Shown: positions 36,241 through 44,693 of the stretch, piece after piece | How the letters are laid out: every line of letters starts with the position of its first letter | Position numbering within the stretch: the stretch's first letter is position 1 | NCBI RefSeq assembly: GCF_022965755.1 | Contig: NZ_CP095187.1 | Coordinates: forward strand, 3,348,001 to 3,412,000 | Origin: Pseudoxanthomonas sp. F37 | GTDB taxonomy: Bacteria; Pseudomonadota; Gammaproteobacteria; Xanthomonadales; Xanthomonadaceae | DNA: 64,000 bases | Reading direction: 5' to 3' | The notes under the pieces: generated by a model | Told to the model about the DNA's origin: nothing | The model's input: the letters and a program-made list of their open reading frames with translations, nothing else | The model's database searches: none | Program-made: the position numbers and the translations under genes

Positions 36241-36966
36241 TCAGAACGAGGCCTGCAGCGCCGCTTCCACGCGCGAGCCGGCCAGGCCGGGGAACAGCGT
36301 CTTGGCGCTGCTGTCGGTGGCGTGCGCGGTGACGCGCAGCTCGAACGGTGCCTTGAACGCCCACACCGCGCCCAGCTGTGCGTGCGCGTAGCTGTCGTCG
36401 TAGGCGTCGTCCAGCCAGTAGTATCCGGCGGCGGCTTCCAGGCGGAGCTGGTCGCTCAGCGGAAACTTGGCGCCCAGCTGCGCGTAGGCGCCGGTTTCGT
36501 CGGTGGCGAGCGCTTCGGTGGAGTACGCCAGCTGCGCCCAGTAGTTCTGCTTCCAGGTCAGCGTGCCGATGGCCTCGGTCCAGTCGAGGTCGACGGTGGT
36601 GGACGGGTAGCGGTAGTGGGTCAGGTTGACATCAAGCGCCCAGTCGTCCGACAGCGTGCCGCCCCAGCCCACGGTGACGTCCAGCTCGCTGCTGGCCTCG
36701 GTTTCCGGGGCGAACTCGACGTTCGAGCCCCACACCGCGCCGTACAGGCCGCTGTCGGCCGTGGCCTTGAATCCCGCCTGCACGGCCGGGTCGCCCTGGG
36801 TCTGGGTGGTGCCGCGCCAGACGTAGTCGGTGGTGAGCGCACCGGAACCGTTGAAGGTGGCGGCTTGCGCGGTGCACGCCGTCGCCAGCAGCAGGCCGGC
36901 GGCGGCAGCGGAAACGACAGGACGCGCAGGCAACGCGCTGCGCGGGAGGAACGACGAGCAAGACAT
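36241..36966 (-). CDS. TorF family putative outer-membrane porin
   Basis: A 241-residue protein with a signal peptide (cleavage after TAQA, about residue 35) followed by repeated amphipathic beta-strands, starting with FNGSGALTTDYVWRG, a pattern typical of the TorF/TIGR02001 group. It ends with ALQASF, the C-terminal Phe used for outer-membrane insertion. It begins the kdp operon: kdpF starts eight bases after its stop. This suggests a specific outer-membrane route for potassium or for another low-potassium function. The upstream region carries direct repeats that may bind KdpE. Confidence 0.87.
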   Translation of the reverse strand: MSCSSFLPRSALPARPVVSAAAAGLLLATACTAQAATFNGSGALTTDYVWRGTTQTQGDPAVQAGFKATADSGLYGAVWGSNVEFAPETEASSELDVTVGWGGTLSDDWALDVNLTHYRYPSTTVDLDWTEAIGTLTWKQNYWAQLAYSTEALATDETGAYAQLGAKFPLSDQLRLEAAAGYYWLDDAYDDSYAHAQLGAVWAFKAPFELRVTAHATDSSAKTLFPGLAGSRVEAALQASF

Positions 36967-37020
36967 GGACGCGATCCTGGCGGGAGGAGTTCCGCCGACC
37001 GCGAAAGTCTGGTCCTGCCC

Positions 37021-37072
37021 CGCGTAAAGCCGCCATGCGCTTCCCGCGAACCGCCGTAAATTCGGCGTAAAA
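37021..37072 (-). promoter_or_regulatory. Candidate KdpE-type direct repeats upstream of torF-kdp
   Basis: On the minus strand, TTTTACGCCGA is followed directly by ATTTACGGCGG (37051-37072): two 11-base units sharing TTTACG. A third TTTACG lies at 37022-37028. OmpR/PhoB-type regulators such as KdpE bind 11-bp-spaced direct repeats. The unit lies 85-106 bases before the torF-like start codon. Confidence 0.5.
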
Positions 37073-37086
37073 CCGCGCGCCCTGCC

Positions 37087-38274
37087 TCAGCCGGCCGTGC
37101 GCGCCTGCGGTGACGGCGTGCCGAGCACGTGCTCGGCATCCTGGTCGAACACGGGCGCGGCGAACGGCGCCGGACCCGGCGTGCGGCCGAAGGCGATCGG
37201 CCGGGTGACGCCGCGGTAGCTGCCGACGACGGGATGGGCGATCTCGGCCACCATGTCCTCGGCCAGCACCTGCGGGTGCTCGAACATGTCCTCCACGCGG
37301 CGTGCGGCCGCGCAGGGCACTTCGTCGCCGAAATGCGCCTCCCATTCCATCGCGGTGCGCGCCTGCAGCGCAGCATGCAGCTGCGGCACGATCTCCGCGG
37401 CCTGTGCCGCACGTTTGCGCACACTGTCGTAGCGCGGATCGTCGGCCAGCGCATCCAGGCCGGTCAGCCGGCACAGCGCCTTCCAGAAGCGCGGCGTGTT
37501 GGCGGACAGGTACAGGTAGCCCTCGCGCGCCGGATGGATGCCGGTGACGCCGCCGGAGCGCATGTCGCGGCCGATGTCGAGCGCCTCGCCTTCGGCCCAG
37601 ATCATCCGCGCGGACTGCATGGTCAGCGCACTGCGCAGCAGCGAGATACCGACGAACTGCCCGCGCCCGCTGCGTTCGCGCTCGTACAGCGCCGACGACA
37701 CGCCGGCGGCGAGCAACGCCGCCGCGTAGTAGTCCACCACCGAGCCGTAGATGATTTCCGGTGCGCCGCCGCGCTTGCCCTGCAGCGTGCACATGCCGGT
37801 CATGGCCTGCAGCACCTGGTCGTAGCCGGCCTTGTCCTTCATCGGTCCGTGTTCGCCGTAGCCGGTCACCGCGCAGTAGATCAGGCGCGGATTGATCAGC
37901 GCCATGCGGTCGAAATCGATGCCCAGCCGCTTCGGCACGCTGGGGCGGAAGTTGTGCACCAGCACGTCGGCCTCGCGCACCAGGCGCAGCAGCGCCGCAT
38001 GGTCGGCCGGCCGCTTGAGGTCCAGCGCGATGCCCTGCTTGCTGCGGTTCACGCCGAGAAAGGCGCGGCTCTCGCGCTCCAGCGTGGACGGGTACTGGCG
38101 CAGGTTGTCGCCATCGGGCGGTTCGACCTTGATGACGTCGGCGCCCTGGTCGGCCAGCAGCGTGCAGCCGTAGGGCCCGGCGATGTAGGCGCTCAGGTCC
38201 AGCACCTTTACGCCGGTCAACGGACCGGCAGGGCCGGTGCGCAGCCGCGAGCGGAAGGGAGACGGATTGTCCAT
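37087..38274 (-). CDS. CaiB/BaiF family CoA-transferase
   Basis: A 395-residue family III CoA-transferase. The N-terminal part has GVKVLDLSAYIAGPYGCTLLADQGADVIKVEPPDGD, with the Asp-containing start of the fold and the catalytic acid expected near SVPKRLG/DFD further on. GEHGPMKDKAGYDQVLQAMTG and DIGRDMRSGG match the family. It transfers CoA between organic acids without a free intermediate. The start is the ATG at 38274. It lies 121 bases downstream of the GH127 gene and may be the last gene of that operon. With the CitE-like lyase at 50.6 kb it could activate and cleave a dicarboxylic or hydroxy acid. Confidence 0.88.
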   Translation of the reverse strand: MDNPSPFRSRLRTGPAGPLTGVKVLDLSAYIAGPYGCTLLADQGADVIKVEPPDGDNLRQYPSTLERESRAFLGVNRSKQGIALDLKRPADHAALLRLVREADVLVHNFRPSVPKRLGIDFDRMALINPRLIYCAVTGYGEHGPMKDKAGYDQVLQAMTGMCTLQGKRGGAPEIIYGSVVDYYAAALLAAGVSSALYERERSGRGQFVGISLLRSALTMQSARMIWAEGEALDIGRDMRSGGVTGIHPAREGYLYLSANTPRFWKALCRLTGLDALADDPRYDSVRKRAAQAAEIVPQLHAALQARTAMEWEAHFGDEVPCAAARRVEDMFEHPQVLAEDMVAEIAHPVVGSYRGVTRPIAFGRTPGPAPFAAPVFDQDAEHVLGTPSPQARTAG

Positions 38275-38395
38275 GGGAAGAGGCTCCTTCAGCCGTCGCC
38301 GCAACGGCGGTGGCCAGTCTGTGCCACGTGGCGGGCGCGATACAGCCAGCGGCCGTAACTTCTGCTGCCACAAATTCTTGCGAGCGCACGCGCGC

Positions 38396-40243
38396 TCATG
38401 GCGGCGGCAGCGACAGCCAGGTCAGCCGCCACGCGCCATCATGCCGTCCCCCGGCGCGGTAGTAGGGCCAGAACAGCAGCGGGGGCCGGCTGGCCGGCTG
38501 CAGCGAGATGGCCGCGCCCTCCTCGCCGTCGGTCACCGGGAGCACCTGCAGCCAGTCGTCCTGCGGACCGTCGGGCAAGCGGAGGGTCTCTTCGGTCTTG
38601 AAGCCGTCGATCAGGCCGGTGGCGTACGCCAGCGGGCCGCGCGTGAGGCCCACGTAGTGCAGGTCCAGCACCTGCTGGTGGACCTCCGATCCGTCCGGCG
38701 CGCGCGATTCCTGCACGTTGCGCAACACCTGCCGGTGCAGCACCGGCCGCAACGGGAACGCCAGCTGCACGTGGTCGTCGCGGCGCCACAGGCGGCGCAC
38801 GGCCAGGAAGGTACCCGGCACCACCGTCGCATCGACCGCTTCGCCATTGACCGACACCGTGGCGCCTTCGGCCCAGGACGGGATGCGCAGGTGCAGGTCG
38901 AAGACGGCCTCGTGTTCGGGGCGCACGTCCAGCGACACCTCGCCGTCGAACGGATACCCGGTGCGCTGGCGCAGCGCCAGCGTCCCGGCCTGGGGGTGCG
39001 CCAGCCGCGCTTGGCCCGGACCGTACAGCTGCACGCGGACCGCTTCGCCCTCCACGGCATAGGCCAGCGCCGGCAGTTCCTCGAGCGCCATCGCACCGCT
39101 GGACTTGCAGCAGCGCCAGTAGGTGGTATGCACGCGCCGCCCGTTCGGGAACGAGTAGTAGCACCAGTCCTCGCCATCCGGCGCCTGCGCGCCGAGCAGG
39201 TCGTTGTAGGCGGTGCGCTCGATCTCTTCGGCGAAGCGCGCCTCGCCGGTCAGCCGCAGCAGTTCGCGGTTGAACTGGATCCACGACAGCAGGGAACAGG
39301 TTTCCACGTAGGCGTTGGGACTGAAGCTGCCGCGCGCATTGAAGACCTCGCGCGAGCGATGGGCCACGCCGCCCCACGGACCGCCACCCAAGGTCAGGTG
39401 GTGTTCGCGGATGTTGTGCCAGATGCGCTCCAGCGCATCGCGCAGGCCGGCATCGCCGGCAAGGCGGCACAGCTTCACCAGCGCCACCAGGTTCCACAGC
39501 AACTGGTAGGCCTTGCCGGTGGCGATCTCCGATGCATCGGCGCCGGCTTCCAGCGCGGGCAGCAGGCGCAGCGCGGGGTGCGCATTGGCCTGCTCCAGCA
39601 CGCGCTGCGCCAGGACGAGGAAGCGCGGCTCGCCGGTTTCCTCATGCAGCTCCAGCGCGGCATCCATCAGCACGGTGGCGGACATGCCGTGATGGTTGCC
39701 CAGCGTGGTGATGTCGATGCCCGACGCCAGCGCCTGCGCGCACAGGTCGGCGATGCGTCCGGCGGCCTGCGTGTAGCGCGCGTCATGCAGGGCGCGGGCG
39801 GTTTCGACCAGGCCGAGGACCAGGTAGGCGTGCACCCAGATGTCCCAGGTGCGCAGCGCGGGCGCACCGTCCCAGCTCGGCGGCCTGGGCGGCTGCGGAT
39901 GCACGAAGCGCCGCGCGTCCGCGTAGGTGCCCAGGTAGCCATCGGCTTCCTGCACCGAGAGCAGATAGTCCGCGACACGCCTCAGGTTATCGCCCAGCAC
40001 GGCATAGCCACTGCGGACGAACGCGCGCGCAGCGGCCGACAGCCACTTCCCCGCATGTTCGCCGTACCAGTCGCCTTCGGTGTTGTACGCACGGTGTTCC
40101 GGTGAGAACAGCGCGATGGCCGGGCTGTCCGGCGCGGTGATGAAGTGCGTCAGGCGGCCGCGCAGGTTGGCATCGAGGGCTGCGCCCAGGACACCGCCAA
40201 GCACGACCGACGGCGACGCGCCGGAACGGGCGGTCGCGCTCAT
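38396..40243 (-). CDS. GH127 family glycoside hydrolase (beta-L-arabinofuranosidase type)
   Basis: A 615-residue enzyme of the DUF1680/GH127 family. The conserved zinc-thiolate centre is visible: Glu314-Thr-Cys316 (ETCSLLSW) and Cys378-Cys379 (WRCCKSSG). One of these cysteines is the nucleophile in characterised beta-L-arabinofuranosidases. The (alpha/alpha)6 barrel covers about 1-420 and a beta-sandwich with EVSLDVRPEHE follows. There is no signal peptide, so substrate must be taken into the cell first. Its ATG overlaps the upstream TIM-barrel/FGE-like gene (ATGA), so the two are made together. The aglycone is unknown. Confidence 0.92.
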   Translation of the reverse strand: MSATARSGASPSVVLGGVLGAALDANLRGRLTHFITAPDSPAIALFSPEHRAYNTEGDWYGEHAGKWLSAAARAFVRSGYAVLGDNLRRVADYLLSVQEADGYLGTYADARRFVHPQPPRPPSWDGAPALRTWDIWVHAYLVLGLVETARALHDARYTQAAGRIADLCAQALASGIDITTLGNHHGMSATVLMDAALELHEETGEPRFLVLAQRVLEQANAHPALRLLPALEAGADASEIATGKAYQLLWNLVALVKLCRLAGDAGLRDALERIWHNIREHHLTLGGGPWGGVAHRSREVFNARGSFSPNAYVETCSLLSWIQFNRELLRLTGEARFAEEIERTAYNDLLGAQAPDGEDWCYYSFPNGRRVHTTYWRCCKSSGAMALEELPALAYAVEGEAVRVQLYGPGQARLAHPQAGTLALRQRTGYPFDGEVSLDVRPEHEAVFDLHLRIPSWAEGATVSVNGEAVDATVVPGTFLAVRRLWRRDDHVQLAFPLRPVLHRQVLRNVQESRAPDGSEVHQQVLDLHYVGLTRGPLAYATGLIDGFKTEETLRLPDGPQDDWLQVLPVTDGEEGAAISLQPASRPPLLFWPYYRAGGRHDGAWRLTWLSLPPP

Positions 40244-42429
40244 GCGGCGTCCACCACGCAACGGAAGCCGATGCGTCCGGACCGGTCCTTGGCCGGCGCC
40301 ATCAGCAGCAGCTTGCCGTGCTGGTCCAGCCGCCGGGTCTGGGGGAAGTACCAGTGCGAGGTGCGCGGCTCGTAGTCGCTGCCGCCGCGCACGATGGCCG
40401 CACGCGTGTGCGCGTCGTGGAACTCGTCCGTCCATTGCCAGACATGGCCGACCAGATCCTGCACGCCGAACGGGCTGGCCCCTGCCGGGTGCATGCCCAC
40501 ATCGGCCGGCGGCGGCAACGTGCGGCCGCGGAACACCGGCGGCGCGGCGTCGTCGCGCCACGCATCGCCCCATGGATACAGCCGGCCATCGGTTCCCTGC
40601 GCGGCGTATTGCCATTCCCACCCGTGCGGCAGGCGCTTGCCGGCCCAGGCGGCGTAGGCGCGTGCGTCCTCCAGCGACACCCAGGTGACCGGCTTGTTCT
40701 CCCAGCCGGGCTGCGGCGCACCGTCGCGCCAGTCGCGGAGGAAGTTCAGCGCATCGCGCGGCGCATAGCCGGTGGCATCGACGAACGCCTTGAACTGCGC
40801 GTTCGTCACCGGATGGCGGTCGATGTGGAAGGCCGCCACCTGCATGCGGTGGCGATGGTGGCGCCGCGCGGTCGGTTCCCACGGGAACTGCACGTCCACG
40901 CCTTCCCACACCTGCCCTTCTATCTCGATGCCCTGCACGGCGAACAGGAACTCGCCCGCCGGGATGGTCACCATGCCGTCCGGCGCGATGGCCTGCGGCG
41001 CGGTCGGCGCTATCGGAAGCAGCGTCTGCGGCAGGGCTTTCCACTGCGCGGACAGCGATGCCAGCGGCGTGGCGGCATGAGCGGCCATCTGCGCCAGGAA
41101 CGCCTGCAGGCCTTCTTCCTGCGCGCCTTCGCGCAACGCCAGCAGCGCGCCGAAGCCTCGACCCTCCAGTGTCGTCTCCAGGATCGCCTGGCCGTCGATG
41201 ATGCGCGGCTGCAGGACACCGCCGTTCCACAGGTCGATGTAGCGCGTGCCATCCACGTGCGGTATCGCCAGCTGCTCGCCGGCGATCGCGTATTCATGGC
41301 GGTTGACCAGCGTCCACAGCGTGCGGCCCTCGCCCGGGAAGCGGCTGGCGAAGATGCCGGCCTGCAGCGTGCGCTCGTACGGGCGCCAGTCCAGGCTGAC
41401 CAGCAGCGGTGCGAAGCGGCGGTATATCGCGGCGATGCGACGCAGCGCTTCGGCGTCGCGCGGGGTCAGCTGGTTCCACAGGCCCCAGACGTTCTCCCAC
41501 GCGTTGTAGCCCACGCCGTTGAAGAAGATGTACTGCAGGTCGTGGGTGCGGTCGCGGCCCCAGCGGTTCTCGTAGTTGATCATGTGGCGCGGTTCCAGCC
41601 ACTTGAACTTCGCCACCGGCGGCACGACTTCGTTCGGTGCCTTCTTGCCCCAGCTCTGCACGTTCCAGATCAGGTGTTCCTCGGCGCTGATCGTGGACTC
41701 CGGCTGCACCACCACCGGATGGCCCAGCGCATCGCAGGCGTCGAAGAAGGCGCGCGGCACGCCGTTGTAGGTGTCGCCGTTGATGCCGTCCGCGCCGACC
41801 GCCTTGACGATCTTCGCGACGGCCTGCCAGTCGGGTTCGCCCTCGTCGCGGGTGCCGTTGTCCCACGGCATGGTGGTGAGGAACACGCGCACGCCGCGGC
41901 GGTGGAAGTCGTCGATCGCACCCCGCAGGCCCTCCAACCCGCCGGGCAGGCTGCGGGCCAGGTCGAACTGGTTGCGGTCGTCCACGCCGATGTTGGGGTA
42001 CACACACCACAGCAGCACGCTGTCCAGGCCGCCGAAGCGGGCTTCCAGGTCGTCGAGATAGCGATCGACCGTGTAGCGGCCGGCGACGGGGTCGTAGAGG
42101 TAGCGGTCCTCCACCATCACCTGCGCATGCACGAAGTTGCGCTGCGCCCACTGCAGTTCCGGCCTGCGGTAGTGGGCGTCGTCGTAGCCGATGCGGGTGA
42201 GATGCTCGCGCCGCCAGTCCTTCAGCTCGGCGACCCAGTCGTCGGCCGAGGCGTTGGCATCGATCTTCCACTGGCCGATGTCGGCGAACGGCCAGCCCGG
42301 CGCCTTGCCCGGCGTGGGCAGGTAGCGCTGGGTGGTGACGTGCGAGAACTTGTATTCGGTCTTCACCACGTGCGGTGACCCGTCGAGCTCGGAGGCTTCG
42401 TGGGAGCCGGGGAAAGCGGGGGTATTCAT
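40240..42429 (-). CDS. Fusion: glycosidase-like TIM barrel with FGE/SUMF1-like domain
   Basis: A 729-residue protein with two parts. Residues about 40-440 look like a TIM-barrel glycoside hydrolase: VRVFLTTMPWDN, GADGINGDTYNGVP (about 213, a beta4-type Asp) and VVVQPESTIS (about 241, a beta5-type Glu) are good nucleophile and acid candidates. Residues about 485-727 are a formylglycine-generating-enzyme/EgtB-like fold (MVTIPAGEFLF, HRMQVAAFHIDRHPVTNAQF, PVTWVSLEDARAYAAWAGKRLP, GHVWQWTDEF, GRIGFRCV). The CxxxxC pair of true FGE is absent (the region reads RGGSDYEPRTSHWYF), so sulfatase activation is unlikely and the domain may bind substrate. No signal peptide. The gene is 20 bases after the ribokinase-like gene. 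I cannot place the barrel in a numbered GH family. Confidence 0.72.
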   Translation of the reverse strand: MNTPAFPGSHEASELDGSPHVVKTEYKFSHVTTQRYLPTPGKAPGWPFADIGQWKIDANASADDWVAELKDWRREHLTRIGYDDAHYRRPELQWAQRNFVHAQVMVEDRYLYDPVAGRYTVDRYLDDLEARFGGLDSVLLWCVYPNIGVDDRNQFDLARSLPGGLEGLRGAIDDFHRRGVRVFLTTMPWDNGTRDEGEPDWQAVAKIVKAVGADGINGDTYNGVPRAFFDACDALGHPVVVQPESTISAEEHLIWNVQSWGKKAPNEVVPPVAKFKWLEPRHMINYENRWGRDRTHDLQYIFFNGVGYNAWENVWGLWNQLTPRDAEALRRIAAIYRRFAPLLVSLDWRPYERTLQAGIFASRFPGEGRTLWTLVNRHEYAIAGEQLAIPHVDGTRYIDLWNGGVLQPRIIDGQAILETTLEGRGFGALLALREGAQEEGLQAFLAQMAAHAATPLASLSAQWKALPQTLLPIAPTAPQAIAPDGMVTIPAGEFLFAVQGIEIEGQVWEGVDVQFPWEPTARRHHRHRMQVAAFHIDRHPVTNAQFKAFVDATGYAPRDALNFLRDWRDGAPQPGWENKPVTWVSLEDARAYAAWAGKRLPHGWEWQYAAQGTDGRLYPWGDAWRDDAAPPVFRGRTLPPPADVGMHPAGASPFGVQDLVGHVWQWTDEFHDAHTRAAIVRGGSDYEPRTSHWYFPQTRRLDQHGKLLLMAPAKDRSGRIGFRCVVDAA

Positions 42430-42449
42430 GGGTGGGGTCTTGATCGTGA

Positions 42450-43394
42450 TCAGGAAAGGCCGCAGTAGGCCGCCAGGACGCTGCGCCGCGCGGGTTCGTC
42501 GGCATGCCCGGCCAGCCAGGCCTCGACCTCTGCGCGCATCGGGATGCTGGCCTGCGCGCCCAGGCGGGTGCAGGCCAGCGCGGACGCCGCACTGGCGAAG
42601 CGTAGCGCGTCCTCCAGTCCTGCTTGCTCGGCCAGCCGCGCCGCCAGTGCGCCGCAGAAGGTGTCGCCCGCCGCGGTGGTGTCGACGGCATCGATGGGGA
42701 ACGCGGGCTGCAGAAAGACCTCCGCACCCCGCCGCGCGAAGCAGCCGCGCGCGCCCAGCGTGACCACCACGCAGGGCACCGGCAGGCGCGCCGCCTGGGT
42801 GGACACGTTGCCCTCGCCGGCCAGCGTGGCCAGCTCGCCTTCGTTCACGACCAGCACGTCGACGCTGTCCAGCAGGCCCGGCGGCAGCGCGGCGGCGGGT
42901 GCGGCGTTCAGCACCACGCGCACGCCGGCCTCGTGGGCGAGTCGCGCATAGCTGGCCACGCTGTCCAGCGGCGTTTCCAGCTGCAGCAGCAGATGGCCGA
43001 TGCCGCGCAACGACGGCAGGTGGTGCGGCCGCAGGCCCGTGTTGGCGCCGGGCGCCACCGTGATCGCATTCTCCGCGTCGTCGGACAGGCAGATGAAGGC
43101 CGTGCCGCTGGCGGCGTCCGGCACACGCACGATGTGCAGCGCGACACCGGCATCGGCCAGCGCGGCTTCCAGCACCCCGGCGTAGGGATCTTCGCCCAGC
43201 GCCAGCAGCATGCGCGTGGGCACGCCGCCGGCACGCGCGCTGGCCACGGCCTGGTTGGCGCCCTTGCCGCCAGGGAAGGTGGCGAAGCCGCGCCCGAGTA
43301 CGGTCTCGCCCGGCGCCGGCACATGGTGCGCGCGCACCACGAAGTCCAGGTTGGCCGATCCCGCGACGAGCACGCCGTCATGACCGCGGCTCAT
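42450..43394 (-). CDS. rbsK: PfkB-family carbohydrate kinase (ribokinase type)
   Basis: A 314-residue sugar kinase. Signatures: GSANLDFVV near the start, FPGGKGANQAVASARAG (sugar-binding), ECxNEGEL-like VVNEGELATLAG, and the anion-hole/catalytic DTTAAGDTFCGAL. This fits ribokinase more than fructokinase. The ATG overlaps the end of the serine hydrolase gene (ATGA). In this operon it probably phosphorylates the pentose freed by the glycosidases; arabinofuranose or ribose are both possible. Confidence 0.88.
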   Translation of the reverse strand: MSRGHDGVLVAGSANLDFVVRAHHVPAPGETVLGRGFATFPGGKGANQAVASARAGGVPTRMLLALGEDPYAGVLEAALADAGVALHIVRVPDAASGTAFICLSDDAENAITVAPGANTGLRPHHLPSLRGIGHLLLQLETPLDSVASYARLAHEAGVRVVLNAAPAAALPPGLLDSVDVLVVNEGELATLAGEGNVSTQAARLPVPCVVVTLGARGCFARRGAEVFLQPAFPIDAVDTTAAGDTFCGALAARLAEQAGLEDALRFASAASALACTRLGAQASIPMRAEVEAWLAGHADEPARRSVLAAYCGLS

Positions 43395-44617
43395 GGCGAC
43401 ACCGCCGTGTAGGCCGCTCGATAGAACGGCCCGGCGAGCTTGGGCAGCGCGGGCGTGTCGTCGCCGGGCAGGTGCTGCGACAGCAGCAGGATCACCAGGC
43501 CGCGCTCCCGATCGATGGTGAAGTAGGTGGAGGCGGCCCCGGACCAGCCGAACTGGCCGCGCGATCCCGGCCGTGCGGCGACGGCCGGATCGGTGACGAC
43601 ATAGCCGCCCAGGCCGAAGCCCTCGCCCGGTTCGGGCGCGGGCACGGCCGGGTCGAAGCGGCCCAGCTGGTCGGACATCATCATCGCCACGGTATCCTCG
43701 CGCAGCAGGCGCACGCCCTCCAGCCTGCCGCCTTCGGCCAGCATCCGCGCGAAGCGCAGGTAGTCGGCCGCGGTGGAGTACAGGCCGCCCGCACCGCTGG
43801 TGTAGGCGCGCAGGCGGATGCCGGGCTGGCGCGCAGAGGGTGTATCGGCCAGCACGCGCCGACCGCCGGCATCGCGCGTGGTGAGCGCCATCACGCGGCC
43901 ACGTTGGGCGAGAGGCACCTCGAATCCGGTGTCGCGCATCCGCAGCGGCTGGAAGATGCGCGTGCGCAGGAAGACCTCCAGCGGCTGCCCGCTGGCGACT
44001 TCGATCACGCGGGCGAGGACCTCGGTGTTGACGCCGTCGTAGCGGAAACGCGTGCCCGGCTCGCTGGCGAGCGGTGCGCGGGCGACGCGCTCGGCATAGC
44101 CGGCAAGATCCGAGGCGTCCTCCGGCGCCTGGGCCTGCAGCAGGGCGGAGGCCACGCGGATGTCGTCTCCGCCGGTGGCGAAACCGGCGGTGTGCGTCAG
44201 CAGGTGGCGTACGGTGGGCACGCGCCGCACCGGCACGAGCACGGGCGCCTCGACGCTGCCGCCGGCGACGCGCCGCAGGCCGGCGAACGCCGGCAGGTAG
44301 GTGGCGACGGGGGCATCGAGCTGCAGCCTGCCCTCTTCCACCAGCATCAATGCCGCCACCGAGGCGACGGGTTTGGTCATCGAGTAGATGCGGAAGATCG
44401 CGTCTTCGCGCAGCGGCTGCCGCGCTTGCAGGTCCGCATGGCCGGCCACACCGCGGTAGACCACGGCCCCCCGCTCGGCGACCAGGGCAACGGCGCCCAG
44501 GTAGCCATCAGGGCCCACGGACTGCGCCAGCACCGCATCCATCGGCGCACGCGGCAACGCCGCCGGGGGGAGCCGGCCGTCGCGCAGGCGGCGAGCCAGA
44601 GCATCGGGACCATCCAC
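43391..44617 (-). CDS. Serine hydrolase, beta-lactamase/esterase family (N-terminus frameshifted)
   Basis: A class C beta-lactamase-fold hydrolase/esterase. Motifs: SMTK (nucleophile Ser, about residue 79), FRYDGVNTEVLARVIE with the YxN-type Tyr, and a C-terminal FGWSGAAST near the KTG position. The listed start is a GTG at 44617, giving 408 residues without a signal. In the neighbouring frame, starting at ATG 44679, lies a lipoprotein signal ending MLWLAACATAGSP. Adding one G in the G6 run at 44565-44570 (plus strand) would join that signal to this protein. So the native product may be an outer-membrane or periplasmic lipoprotein, broken here by a one-base deletion or error. It follows the TonB receptor by 76 bases. 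Confidence 0.85.
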   Translation of the reverse strand: MDGPDALARRLRDGRLPPAALPRAPMDAVLAQSVGPDGYLGAVALVAERGAVVYRGVAGHADLQARQPLREDAIFRIYSMTKPVASVAALMLVEEGRLQLDAPVATYLPAFAGLRRVAGGSVEAPVLVPVRRVPTVRHLLTHTAGFATGGDDIRVASALLQAQAPEDASDLAGYAERVARAPLASEPGTRFRYDGVNTEVLARVIEVASGQPLEVFLRTRIFQPLRMRDTGFEVPLAQRGRVMALTTRDAGGRRVLADTPSARQPGIRLRAYTSGAGGLYSTAADYLRFARMLAEGGRLEGVRLLREDTVAMMMSDQLGRFDPAVPAPEPGEGFGLGGYVVTDPAVAARPGSRGQFGWSGAASTYFTIDRERGLVILLLSQHLPGDDTPALPKLAGPFYRAAYTAVSP

Positions 44618-44693
44618 AGCCCGCGCCGCCCTGGAGAGGGGACGGCGCGGGTGGATGCAAGGTGGGAGAGTGCCGGCATCCGCGGATGGTGGA

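Noticed and set aside
40240-40970. True formylglycine-generating enzyme (sulfatase activator)
   Set aside because: The essential cysteine pair is missing and no sulfatase gene lies in the window.
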